Source: Amia ocellicauda (Eukaryota > Chordata > Actinopteri > Amiiformes > Amiidae). Taken from it: 64,000 nt of DNA. The stretch spans positions 49,432,318-49,496,317 of the forward strand of contig NC_089855.1 of the NCBI RefSeq assembly GCF_036373705.1, read 5' to 3'. Below the pieces are notes generated by a model. That model searched no databases, had not been told where the DNA came from, and saw nothing but the letters and a program-made list of their open reading frames with translations. This document shows, piece after piece, positions 23,452 through 34,241 of the stretch; within the stretch, counting starts at the first letter, position 1, and every line of letters starts with the position of its first letter. The position numbers and the translations under genes are program-made.

Positions 23452-23534
23452 GAATTATGACGTAGGAATATTAATAAGGTTAGGTCATACGTCATAACAA
23501 AATAGGCCGCGCCCATAGGACCCTACTATCTACT
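23452..23534. repeat. Right terminal inverted repeat of Polinton copy 1
   Basis: Reverse complement of 14151-14233 with few differences. It contains the TATGACGTA motifs also found in copy 2. Confidence 0.85.
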
Positions 23535-23540
23535 AAACAG

Positions 23541-24696
23541 TTTAATGCAACACACATTTATATTTAAGCAAAACTAAATGATATTACACATTCTAGAGTT
23601 ATGAAACACTGATTAACATTTCTAATTGATTTCTCAAATGTCATGAAAGACGAACTCCAAACTGTTAAAGTTATCTGAACTTCGTCACAGAGAGGCCTCT
23701 CTGGCTTCGTGCTCAGATAACAGCACATGGCACGAGGTCCATGTGGTTTGGAACAAAGGCAGTCCGGTTCGGCTTTGTCCAAGAACTTCCACTCAGTCGA
23801 TGCACCTGGAAGTTGGGGGTCTTTTCCAAACAGATTTTCCACTGGTTTGAAGGCTCCAAGGTTGTGCACAAAATCTTCTTTGTAAGCAGGGTTTCCACCA
23901 TAGTTACTTGAAGACAAAGTCTTTTAGGAAAGCAGGGCCCTGTTCGTTTCCAAGGGTCAAGTTTCTTAAGACTCAATAGCTATTTAAATGACTGACACTT
24001 TCGCATTCAGTTGACTTGTCAATTGTCCAGCTGTAAAACTCCACTGATCAGGTGGGTACAGGTGGGCATGCACAGTCTGTAAAGTTCCTTATTTAGTAAA
24101 GTCCTTTAAAATAATTCTTCGTACAGCTCAATCTCCTTCTCCCAGTTTAACTCTTCTGTTGCAGGTAAAGACTGGTTTCTGGTTCCGGTTCTGGCAACAG
24201 AGCTACAGGTTGAGCTGTGGCAGCGAGTTACTGGTTCAGGTGAGAGAGAGGGAGAGAGAGAGAGAGAGATGCCGTGCGCTACCCTTTATACACCTGTCAG
24301 ATCAATAGATAATTGGTTCTTGAGTTTGTGAGTTGGATTTCGGTTTCAGTATCCTATTGGAGGGGGGCTTGATTTGTGACTGATGTCAATCCATGCCATC
24401 TTTTGGAAATGCCGCATGGCCCGGGTTCGTAGCTCTGTGTCGGGATTTCGGCTCTCGTCCACTTCAAAGAGTTTTTATTACCTACAGGCCCCCCTTCCCC
24501 AGACATCTCATACCAGGGATTCCAAGCTATTTGGCCTATTCTCGGTGCCATCCTCCCAAGACTGTCGCTTTGATGTAAACCATTCCCATGCGTTAAGGAA
24601 ATCTGATAACTTTGGGGGGGAGAGATCTTCTTTAGATCAGTGCTTCAGCTCAGAGCTAAAATGCTCTTATCAAAATACACCCAACATAACACTACA
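23541..24696 (-). mobile_element. 5' LTR of the provirus, 5' portion
   Basis: The reverse complement begins TGTAGTGTTATGTTGGGTG at 24696 and follows the array LTRs to the Polinton insertion point. It includes the TATA-like region and a (GA)n stretch near 24241-24270 not seen in the array copies. Confidence 0.88.
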
Positions 24697-26835
24697 CAGG
24701 CCATGGAGGAGTACATCAAGGAAGCTTTAGCACAAGGCATAATTCAGCCATCCACTTCACCTGTTGCGGCAAGCTTCTTCTTCGTGGCAAAGAAGGATGG
24801 AGGTTTAAGACCCTGTATTGATTATAGGGGACTTTATGCAATTACGGTCAAATATAGATATCCTTTACCTTTAGTTCCTGCTGCCTTGGCACAGGTAAGA
24901 GGAGCTCGATACTTTACTAAACTTGATCTGCGTAGTGCTTACAACCTAATCCAAATTCAAAAAGGAGACGAATGAAAGCATTTATTACTAACTTTGGACA
25001 CTATGAATATTTAGTCATGCCCTTTGGTCTGGTCTACGCACCTTCAGTCTTTCAAGCTTTTGTGAATGAGGTGTTATGTCCTTATTTTCATCGCTTTGTG
25101 ATAGCCTACATTGATGACATTCTGGTTTACTCCTCTACTCTCTCAGAACACATCTCCCAGGTTCGACTGGTGCTGCAATGTCTGTTGCAAAATGGACTCT
25201 ATGTCAAAGCTGAGAAATGTGAATTTCATCGACAGCGAGTGGCCTTTCTGGGATACATCATCGATGCCAGTGGAGTTCACATGGATCCTGAGAAGATGAG
25301 ATCAGTAACTGAGTGGCCTCAGCCTCAAACAATTAAGGAGTTGCAATGCTTCTTGGATTTTGCTAACTTTTATCGTCGCTTCATCTGTAACTTCAGTTCA
25401 GTCGCATCTCCTTTAACATCTTTATTAAAAGGCTCTGCTCGTTGTTTATTATGGACGGATTCTGCTGAGGTCGCCTTCGAGAAACTCAAGTCCCTGTTCA
25501 TCACTGCTCCAGCCCTCAAGCACCTCCCTTTCATGGTGGAAGTAGATGCTGAAAACGGCGTCGGGGCAGTGCTTTCTCAAAGACACGGTCAACCACCAAA
25601 GCTCCATCCCTGTGCGTTATTCTCTAAGAAATTATCACCTGCAGAGAGGAATTATGACATTGGTAACAGGGAACTCTTGGCAGTAAAGTTGGCTTTGAGG
25701 AGTGGAGGCATTGGCTGGAAGGATCCAAACATCCATTTCTAGTACTCACGGATCATCGAAATCTGGAATACATTCGAGCAGCAAAACGTCTCAACCCCCG
25801 TCAAGCGCACTGGGCATTATTTTTCACCCGTTTCCAATTCATCAAAGAATTCATCAAAAAACATCAAAGCAGACACTCTCTCTCATCAGTTTGACTCGGT
25901 TCATGAACCCCTATCTGATGATCCAATTCTACCCTCTACCTGTATTGTCGCCCCAATGAAATGGAATTTCTTGGATCAACTTCAAAGGGAACTTTCCACT
26001 AATCCTGCCCCTTCCAATAAAATGTATGTACCTACATCCATACATGTACCTACACTTCTTCAATGGATTTATTCTAATCCCACTTCTGGACATCCAGGAA
26101 ACCATCGCACCATTGCCTTGATAAAACAGAAATTCTGGTGGCCCATTCTGGCACAAGATACTACCGTTTGTTAACATCTGCTCCATCTGTGCCCAGTCTA
26201 AATCTTCACGACATCCCCTCTCTGGTCTCCTGGAACCTCTTCGAATTCCACGGCATCCCTGGTCTCATATTTCTATTGATTTTGTTACTGACCTTCCCAG
26301 CTCTCAGGGTTATACTACCATTCTAGTAGCAATAGATCTTTTTTCTAAATCATGTCAACTTATACCGTTACAGAAGCTTCCCACTGCTCTTGAAACTGCA
26401 GAAGTTCTGTTCCATCACGTGTTCCGCATTTATGGGATTCCTGAAGACATTGTTTCCGACAGAGGCGCTCAGTTCACCTCCCGCGTCTGGTCTGCTTTCT
26501 TCAAGGCTCTGAATATTAAGGTCAGTCTCACCTCTGGTTACCGGCCACAATCTAATGGTCAAACAGAACATCTTTGCCATGGGCTGAGTACGCCAAGAAT
26601 TCCCTAACCAGTTCTTTCACAGGCCTCACCCCCTTTCAGTGTGTCTTAGGATACCAACCGCCTCTGTTTCCTTGGAATGAGGAGTCTACCGACATCCCAG
26701 CAGTCGGTTCCGTCGCAGTGCAGATGTCTGGAATGCTACACACGTCTGTCTCCAAAGAGCTATCTGCCATCAAAAGCTCATCCGACCTTGACTGACCGAA
26801 ATCGACAACCTGCTCCGTAATTCCACCCAGGACAG

Positions 26836-27369
26836 TTGGTTTGGCTATCTACTAAAGATATTAAACTTAAACTCCCATCCAAGAAATTGAGCCCTCGCTT
26901 TATCGGTCCCTTTCCTGTCCTCCGCCAAATCAATCCAGTTACCTATCGTCTCCAGTTACCTCCTCACTACAAGATAGCTTCATCATTTCATGTTTCTTTG
27001 TTAAAACCTGTATGCCCCGATCCCTCCTCTCCTTCTGATTCTCCTCAGGACTCTTCTTCTTCTTCTTCTCCTCCGCCTCCTCCTCCCTTGGATCTAGACG
27101 ACGGTCCGGCATATGCTGTCAGAACCCTGTTACGGTCTCATCACCACAGAGGATGCCTGCAGTACTTGGTCGACTGGGAGGGGTATGGTCCAGAGGAACG
27201 TTCTTGGGTTCAGGCCTCGGATATCCTAGATCCGTCTCTCATTCCGGACTTTCACAGGGCTCATCCCACTGCTCCTGCTCCTCGGCCTCGTGGCCGTCCT
27301 CGCCGCAATCTTCACTGCTCTGGTCCAGCCGAGGCCAATTCTGGTCCCTCTCTCCTTCACAGTACTTAA
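26836..27369 (+). mobile_element. Chromovirus copy 2: integrase tail with chromodomain
   Basis: 177-residue open region: [20 protein letters not shown] (GPF/Y-type integrase module), SFHVSLLKP, a serine/proline linker, then the chromodomain ([42 protein letters not shown]). Part of a broken element. Confidence 0.9.
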
Positions 27370-27775
27370 ACCCCTCTGTTTCATAGATTCATCGTGAAGT
27401 CTTGCTTTCTTTCTAGAATCAATTCTGAGCCTTGTTTTGTGTTTGCTTCTCCGTGTTTTTTGACCTCTTGCTAACTTCACTCATTTACCCCTTCTGAATC
27501 TCCCCACTAGCCTGTTCGCCTGATCGATTGATCTTTGACTGTCTCTGTTTACTCTCTCTCATTTTGCCCTTATCGGATTATCTGCTTCAACTTCTAGCCT
27601 GCACTTGGATCCCTTCCTTTGGTCCTTGTGGACGTGACATGTACACTCTCAGTCTGAGAAATCAGGGTAAAAAAAAAAAAAAAGGTCTGGCCTCTGTGGA
27701 GAGCAGCCTGAAAAGCTGTGAGGAATGTGGCCCCCGTACATTCACAGACACTCTCTTATCTTAACGCCATGACAT
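27370..27775 (+). other. 3' tail of chromovirus copy 2
   Basis: Pyrimidine-rich sequence following the chromodomain, with an A15 run near 27669-27683. It may be untranslated tail plus part of an LTR, but no terminal repeat can be paired within the window because the element's 5' LTR is absent. Confidence 0.45.
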
Positions 27776-28435
27776 TGTAAGAGAATTTGGAATGCTTGGT
27801 CTTTCAGTCAATCTAAATAAATAGTTGAACTGAAAACTCATAGGTCAATTGGTTTCTCTTTTAAGATTCTTTTTAGAGGAAAGATGTGGTCAAGTCACAG
27901 ATGTGCAATAATAATTTATTTTGACAAAAATAGGAAACTAATATCATTCAATTATATTACTGAAAATAAGTAATATTAAGCTTCTGCTGGATTACGGTAA
28001 GAAACAGATAATACCCATTTTCTTCTTTCTCCTCACAGTACAGCTTATAGGCCAGTCTGGTCAGGCAGGAAGTGGTGTGTCTCTCTCTGTCTCTCCTCTC
28101 CAGCTCTGTCTTGTGTCTCGTTGCAGGATGAAGAAGTTAAGAGAACTCAAATTCTCTTTGTTTTCCCTTTCATAAGGTTTCCTTCCAACAAATAGCATTT
28201 TGCCACCACCATGACCTGGGTGCCTTATGCTAAAGTAATTTAGAAGTGGGGGTCAATTTAAATTTGGCTAGGAGCCAATCAGAGGACAGGTCCCTTTTGG
28301 TCTCTGGTCAAAAAGATAGGGTTACCAGGGCTACCAGGGAACATAGATAAAAGGGAGGAGGTCTGTTTCCTCTACCAAAACAGATGGTATAGAACTTCCC
28401 ATAGAAAAATACATTCTAACAAGTAATATCTTACA
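27776..28435 (-). mobile_element. Possible solo LTR (660 bp)
   Basis: Bounded by TGTAAGA and TCTTACA, a 7-bp perfect terminal inverted repeat with TG...CA ends. On the minus strand an AATAAATTATTATTGCAC segment near 27920 looks like a poly(A) signal followed by a cleavage site. No target duplication is apparent (ACAT against GTCC), so the assignment is tentative; a different TG...CA-ended repeat is possible. Confidence 0.4.
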
Positions 28436-28530
28436 GTCCCCACCTTGGGACTGTAATCTGTCAACACAGGCACCTTCTTCTCCGTTAAGCCACGCAGTCG
28501 CCACCGGCCACCGCCCCTGCCAAGGACCCC

Positions 28531-28602
28531 AGGTCCCACCAAGACTTGAACTCGGATCGCTGGATTCAGAGTCCAGAGTGCTAACCATTACATCATGGAA
28601 CC
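28531..28602 (-). tRNA. tRNA-Gln (CTG), unit B
   Basis: 72 nt, minus strand, anticodon at 28569-28567; GGTTCCATGATGTAATGG start, one change in the D-arm region against the other copies. Confidence 0.85.
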
Positions 28603-28737
28603 AAGCTCACTGCCCACTTCTTGCCCGTGATGAAGGTTTCTGCTCTACGCACACGTCTCGCTCTGTCGCACGGCCAAGTCCAGAGTGAGCCAAGTTGCAC
28701 CCAGAGTGCTGCGTGTGGCGGGTCACTTCTGGAGCCG

Positions 28738-28807
28738 TCCCTGGTGGTCTAGTGGTGTATTCGGTGCTCTCACCGCCGCGGCCCGGGTTCGATTCCCGGT
28801 CAGGGAA
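28738..28807 (+). tRNA. tRNA-Glu (CTC), unit B, D-loop shortened
   Basis: 70 nt instead of 72: the D-loop reads AGTGGTGTATTCGG, two bases short of the normal copies, and the anticodon stem has a T-G pair. The B box GGTTCGATTCC is intact. Probably a weakened copy. Confidence 0.75.
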
Positions 28808-29140
28808 AGTGGATCTGTTGCTCTTCTCATAGGACTTGTGTGGTGCATTTTCTCTCTCTCTCTATCTATCTATCTGTGATTAAATCCTTACTTATATACA
28901 TATGTCCATGAACTTTTCTGGAGCTCATGTAAATCACATCACACGACGGGCCGTGATCTTTTCGGTCACTTTGAAAGTTTTGCTCATGACAATCCTTTTC
29001 TATTGCGGCACGATGGCTGCCACCGAGGAAGGAAAGTCGTCCGCAGTTGGCTGCAAGCTTGCCTGAAGCGCAGGAAAGGACTTACTCGCGACGTGCCACT
29101 TAAAGACTGAAGAAGTGGGGGTCGGCCTCACCGAGAGCCC

Positions 29141-31052
29141 TGAGGATTAGCTCACGTGGTAGAGCGCTCGCTTAGCATTGTAGCGTTATGTTGGGTGTAT
29201 TTGGATAAGAGCATTTGGGCTCTGAGCTGAAGCACTGATCTAAAGAAAACCTCTCCCCCCCAAAGTTATCAGATTCCCTTAGCTCATCAGCTTGGAACTG
29301 GTTTGCATCAAATTGACAGTTTTGGGGAGGATGGCACCAAGAAGAGGCCAAATAGTTTGGAATTCTGCTATGAGATGTCTGGACAAAGGGGCCTGTAGGT
29401 GATAAAAACTCTTTGAAGTGGACGAGAGCCGAAATCCCGACATAGAGCTACGAACCCAGGCCAACCGGCATTTCCAAAAGATGGCATGGATTGACATCAG
29501 TCATAAATCAAGCCCCCCTCCAATAGGACACTGGGGGCTGAAACCGAAATCCAATCTCAAAAACTCAAGAACCAATCACCTCTTGATCTGACAGACTATA
29601 AGGAACAGCGGACAGTCTTTCTCGCTCTCTCTCACCTGAACCAGTAACTCGCTGCCACAGCTCAACCTGTAGCTCTGTTGCCAGAACCGGAACCAGAAAC
29701 CAACTAAGTCTTTGCCGGCAACAGAAGAGTTAAACTGGGAGAAGGAGATTGAGCCGTACGAAGAATTCTTTTAAAGGACTTTATTAAATAAAGAACTTTA
29801 CAGACTGCGCTGCCCGCTTGTGCCCACCTGATCAGTGCAGTTTTACAGCTGGACAATTGACTAAGTCGACTGTATACGAAAGTGTCAGTCATTTAAATAG
29901 CTATTTGAGTCTTAAGAAACTTGACCCTTGGAACAAACATGGCCCTGCTTTCCTCAAAGACTTTGTCTTCAAATAAGTACGGTGAGAGACCCTGCTTGCC
30001 AAGAAGATTTTGTGCACAACATTGGAGCCTTCAAACCAGTGGAAAATCTGTTTGGAAACGACTCTACTTTCGCGAAACACCAACTTCCAGGTGTATCGAC
30101 TGAGTGGAAGTTCTTGGACAAAGCCGAACCGGACTGCCTTTGTTCCAAACCACACGGACCTCGTGCCGTGTGCTGTTATCTGAGCCCGAAGCCAGAGAGG
30201 CCTCTCTGCGACGAAGTTCAGATAAGTTTAACAGTTTGGAGTTCATGATTCATGACATTTGAGAAATCAATTAGAAATGTTAATCTGTGATTCATAACTC
30301 TAGAATGTGTAATATCATTTAGTTTTCTTAAATATAAATGTGTGTTGCATTAAACTGTTTTGTTGATAATTTTAGAAATAAAATCTGTCAACGCCGAGAA
30401 ATATCTTCTCATTCCTGTTAAACTGTTTAGTCTGAAATTGACACAAGTTAATAGACATTAGATTATTGGTGGCCCTGCCTATCCTTAATCATTGAATAAT
30501 AATCAGTTAAGGGAAATTGTGGTAACAAGTAATGATAGGATCTTTCTCGGCACCTAAACGTGAATGAGACTGATATATATATATATAACGAGAAGTTACC
30601 TGACATAAATACTAACCTGCGTAGTTATTTAATGTCTGACTAATAATACTAACGAGAGACTCACCTTCGTCTTACTAACCGGTATTGTAGTCAATGTGTT
30701 TATAACCTTTTTTGTTTAACGATTTGTGTTATCATATGTGATCCCATGGTCTTTGATTTGGTCACGGAAGTGATTTGTCTTCGATTTTGTTGATCTAGAG
30801 TTGAATTGTAATTAGTTTTTCCCTTTTGTATAATTAGTGTAGTGCTACATTTAGTCTTTGTTTTGAATACATTTGACAATTTATATCTTTGGAATTGGTG
30901 TCTGCGTCCAATTATTACAGAAATTGAGTTCTACAAGATTCCAGGATTCGTGATAAGGTGATACTATAAATTCACTTCTTTAATTGAAATGTATAAGTGT
31001 ACCTTACGCTACAGCATGCGAGAGGCAGCGGGATCGATGCCCGCATTCTCCA
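29141..31052 (+). pseudogene. tRNA-Ala (AGC) interrupted by a solo LTR, unit B
   Basis: 5' half 29141-29178 (TGAGGATTAGCTCACGTGG to the anticodon loop TTAGCAT) and 3' half 31018-31052 (GCGAGAGGCAGCGGGATCG to TTCTCCA) flank the LTR. The insertion falls at the 3' edge of the anticodon loop, and GCAT is duplicated. The 5' acceptor strand is also degraded. It cannot yield a normal tRNA. Confidence 0.9.
29179..31013 (+). mobile_element. Solo LTR in tRNA-Ala, unit B (1835 bp)
   Basis: TGTAGCGTTATG...CCTTACGCTACA, flanked by GCAT (29175-29178 and 31014-31017). Inside are a TATA-like GACTATAAGGAAC near 29590 and a poly(A) signal in TTTATTAAATAAAG near 29781. No coding region. The same LTR family as the provirus at 13018-24696. 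Confidence 0.85.
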
Positions 31053-31335
31053 AGGCCTCAGGCGCTCGTGCCACGGTTTCGGGGGAGAGTCGCTCACCTT
31101 TCTTGCCGCAGACACAGGCGCAAGGCATTGCCTGTTTGCCGTAAGGTTATCAGACACAACGCGCCGGCGACGGCTGCAGCATTAGCACGCCGGCTGGCCC
31201 TTCCGAAGTTCCCCAAAAACGACCGAGATGCCGCTTCGACGTCGTAACCCCAGGAACGACCGCAAAGGCACTCCAACCCTCAATCTTCCGATCCGAAGTC
31301 AGACCGAAGAGACTGTATGATGTTTTAGATTAAAG

Positions 31336-31850
31336 ATAGTATGCAGACCGAGCAAGTTAGATTTATCGAGCTAGCAAACAGCCATTGAGGCACCTGTTCG
31401 GGACGTACCCTGTAGAAATTCCTGTCAACGATAAAAGGATCAAACGGTGGAGAAAAAGCCCGCAGGATGTTTGTCAAAACTCTGTTTGTGGACTGAATGG
31501 CTTTCCCAGATTGGCAGGGACTGTTTTTGGTATTGACTGAGGGACAGTTGTAAAATACAACCTCTCACCGGACCTCTGGCATACACCAAAGAAAGCCACC
31601 TCACCTCTCCCCCGGATCTCACAAAACACAATCCCCCCCGCCCCCAGGGAAGACAGACCGCAATCGGACTCGGGCTTGCACCTTTTGATTGGATGAACGG
31701 CCGCAAACATTCTATGTCATTTTCTTTTAAAGCTTCACTCGTGCTTGTAAAAAACTGAGGTCTCACTGAAAGAATGCCCTGACGTGGTTGCTTCCAAGCT
31801 AGCTGGTTTACAAAGCTCCTTTTCGCTTTAACGATGATTTCCAAGAAGGG
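31336..31850 (+). repeat. Dispersed repeat captured in the tDNA unit (unit B example)
   Basis: This segment has diverged relatives outside the array at 4850-5125 and, reversed, at 8400-8640, and is repeated in units C-F. It is therefore an older interspersed element that became part of the unit before amplification. Confidence 0.65.
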
Positions 31851-32093
31851 AAATAATCTATCTGTAATCTGTCAACACAGGCACCTTCTTCTCCGTTAAG
31901 CCACGCGGTCACCACCAGGAAGGTGAACGCACCAGGCCGACCCGGAGTTTTCGCCAATTCGTCTCCAAGCCTCCCAAGAGGGAACATAAACAGGCCTTAT
32001 TCGCAGACACAGGCCCTCACGCAGGGAGGCCAAGTCCAGAGTGAGCCAAGTTGCGCCCAGAGTGCTGCATGTGGCGGGTCACTTCCGGAGCCG

Positions 32094-32165
32094 TCCCTGG
32101 TGGTCTAGTGGTCAGGATTCGGCGCTCTCACCGCCGCAGCCCGGGTTCGATTCCCGGTCAGGGAA
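32094..32165 (+). tRNA. tRNA-Glu (CTC), unit C
   Basis: 72 nt with standard A box (TGGTCTAGTGG) and B box (GGTTCGATTCC), anticodon at 32127-32129. One base differs in the variable region. A T4 run follows about 40 nt downstream. Looks functional. Confidence 0.9.
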
Positions 32166-32488
32166 AGTGGATCTGTTGCTCTTCCCATAGGACCTGTGTG
32201 GTGCATTTTCTCTCTCTCTATCTGTGATTGAATCCTTACTTATATACATATGTCCATGAACGTTTCTGGAGCTCATGTAAATCACATCACACGACGGGCC
32301 GTCATCTTTTCGCTCACTTTGAAAGTTTTGCTCATGACAATCCTTTTCTATTGCGGCACGATGGCTGCCACCGAGGAAGGAAAGTCGTCCGCAGTTGGCT
32401 GCAAGCTTGCCTGAAGCGCAGGAAAGGACTTACTCGCGACGTGCCACTTAAAGACTGAAGAAGTGGGGGTCGGCCTCACCGAGAGCCC

Positions 32489-34241
32489 TGAGGATTAGCT
32501 CACGTGGTAGATCGCTCGCTTAGCATTGTAGCGTTATGTTGGGTGTATTTGGATAAGAGCATTTGGGCTCTGAGCTGAAGCACTGATCTAAAGAAAACCT
32601 CTCCCCCCAAAGTTATCAGATTCCCTTAGCTCATCAGCTTGGAACTGGTTTGCATCAAAGTGACAGTTTTGGGGAGGATGGCACCAAGAAGAGGCCAAAT
32701 AGTTTGGAATTCTGCTATGAGATGTCTGGAGAAAGGGGCCTGTAGGTGATAAAAACTCTTTGAAGTGGACGAGAGCCGAAATCCCGACATAGAGCTACGA
32801 ACCCAGGCCAACCGGCATTTCCAAAAGATGGCATGGATTGACATCAGTCATAAATCAAGCCCCCCTCCAATAGGACACTGGGGGCTGAAACCGAAATCCA
32901 ATCTCAAAAACTCAAGAACCAATCACCTCTTGATCTGACAGACTATAAGGAACAGCGGACAGTCTTTCTCGCTCTCTCTCACCTGAACCAGTAACTCGCT
33001 GCCACAGCTCAACCTGTAGCTCTGATCAGTGGAGTTTTACAGCTGGACAATTGACTAAGTCGACTGTATACGAAAGTGTCAGTCATTTAAATAGCTATTT
33101 GAGTCTTAAGAAACTTGACCCTTGGAACAAACACGGCCCTGCTTTCCTCAAAGACTTTGTCTCCAAATAAGTATGGTGAGAGACCCTGCTTGCCAAGAAG
33201 ATTTTGTGCACAACCTTGGAGCCTTCAAACCAGTGGAAAATCTGTTTGGAAACGACTCTACTTTCGCGAAACCCCAACTTCCAGGTGTATCGACTGAGTG
33301 GAAGTTCTTGGACAAAGCCGAACCGGACTGCCTTTGTTCCAAACCACACGGACCTCGTGCCGTGTGCTGTTATCTGAGCCCGAAGCCAGAGAGGCCTCTC
33401 TGCGACGAAGTTCAGATAAGTTTAACAGTTTGGAGTTCATGATTCATGACATTTGAGAAATCAATTAGAAATGTTAATCTGTGATTCATAACTCTAGAAT
33501 GTGTAATATCATTTAGTTTTCTTAAATATAAATGTGTGTTGCATTAAACTGTTTTGTTGATCATTTTAGAAATAAAATCTGTCAACGCCGAGAAATATCT
33601 TCTCATTCCTGTTTAACTGTTTAGTCTGAAATTGACACAAGTTAATAGACATTAGATTATTGGTGGCCCTGCCTATCCTTAATCATTGAATAATAATCAG
33701 TTAAGGGAAATTGTGGTAACAAGTAATGATAGGATCTTTCTCGGCACCTAAACGTGAATGAGACTGATATATATATAACGAGAAGTTACCTGACATAAAT
33801 ACTAACCTGCGTAGTTATTTAATGTCTGACTAATAATACTAACGAGAGACTCACCTTCGTCTTACTAACCGGCATTGTAGTCAATGTGTTTATAACCTTT
33901 TTTGTTTAACGATTTGTGTTATCATATGTGATCCCATGGTCTTTGATTTGGTCACGGAAGTGATTTGTCTTCGATTTGTTGATCTAGAGTTGAATTGTAA
34001 TTCGTTTTTCCCTTTTGTATAATTAGTGTAGTGCTACATTTAGTCTTTGTTTTGAATACATTTGACAATTTATATCTTTGGAATTGGTGTCTGCGTCCAA
34101 TTATTACAGAAATTGAGTTCTACAAGATTCCAGGATTCGTGATAAGGTGATACTATAAATTCACTTCTTTAATTGAAATGTATAAGTGTACCTTACGCTA
34201 CAGCATGCGAGAGGCAGCGGGATCGATGCCCGCATTCTCCA
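32489..34241 (+). pseudogene. tRNA-Ala interrupted by a solo LTR, unit C
   Basis: Same split as in unit B, with an additional change in the anticodon-stem side (ATCGCTCGC). Confidence 0.88.
32527..34202 (+). mobile_element. Solo LTR in tRNA-Ala, unit C
   Basis: Same termini and GCAT duplication as in unit B. About 1676 bp, because a segment around the TATA/poly(A) region is absent. Confidence 0.85.

Larger units (their letters stand above)
14151..23534 (+). mobile_element. Polinton (adintovirus-like) copy 1, shortened
   Basis: 9.4-kb Polinton fossil lying opposite to copy 2 (its left end equals the right end of copy 2). The ends share a terminal inverted repeat (14151-14233 with 23452-23534; start A[A/G]TAGATAGTAGGGTCC). 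Parts: DNA polymerase B region, packaging ATPase and two small conserved proteins on plus; protease, major capsid, a basic protein, a possible Bcl-2-like protein and the tail of a Cys/His protein on minus. Integrase and minor capsid are not recognisable. Broken, about ten breaks. Clearly related to copy 2 but older. It sits inside the LTR of a provirus. Confidence 0.92.
13018..24696 (-). mobile_element. LTR provirus, internally shortened, split by Polinton copy 1
   Basis: Minus-strand fossil. Its 5' LTR lies at 24696 down to 23541 and, beyond the Polinton, 14150 down to 13514. A tRNA-primer-binding-like sequence follows (13509-13492), then only about 100 bp of interior, then part of a second LTR copy (about 13395-13018). 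The LTR is of the same family as the solo LTRs in the tDNA array (about 1.8 kb). No gag, pol or env is recognised. The upper end abuts chromovirus copy 2 exactly at an LTR terminus. Broken, several breaks. Family uncertain (endogenous retrovirus or other long-LTR element); older than Polinton copy 1, which sits inside it. Confidence 0.75.
24697..27775 (+). mobile_element. Ty3/Gypsy chromovirus, copy 2
   Basis: Fossil chromovirus beginning inside its pol region, where the provirus LTR ends. Parts in order: reverse transcriptase (24697-25500: [33 protein letters not shown], then [13 protein letters not shown] with the catalytic YIDD), RNase H (from about 25540), integrase zinc-binding region and core (25950-26800) and a chromodomain tail (26836-27369), then an unlabelled 3' tail. 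gag, protease and the 5' LTR are not seen. Broken, about six breaks. Almost identical to copy 1 at 1-1630, so the two copies are recent relative to each other. Confidence 0.92.
28451..31861 (+). repeat. tDNA unit B (first array unit)
   Basis: Repeat unit of 3.4 kb: tRNA-Gln (minus), tRNA-Glu (plus), CT-rich stretch, conserved spacer, tRNA-Ala split by the solo LTR, GC-rich segment, dispersed-repeat tail. It lacks a short segment found before tRNA-Gln in other units. Left neighbour is the possible solo LTR. Confidence 0.92.

Noticed and set aside
29928-30248. A 106-residue frame inside the solo LTR, kept in most units
   Set aside because: It lies within the LTR, changes between units, has no recognisable domain, and conservation is explained by recent tandem duplication.
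29179-31013. The tRNA-Ala insert as a DNA transposon with TGTAGCG inverted ends
   Set aside because: The inverted match is only about 7-10 bp and is compatible with LTR ends; TG...CA termini, TATA and poly(A) signals, and the provirus arrangement with a primer-site-like sequence at 13492-13509 favour an LTR.
30984-31247. An 87-residue plus-strand frame and several minus-strand frames (up to 134 residues) repeated in each tDNA unit
   Set aside because: They recur only because the unit is duplicated, overlap on both strands the tRNA-Ala 3' half, the GC-rich segment and the dispersed repeat, and show no family motif.
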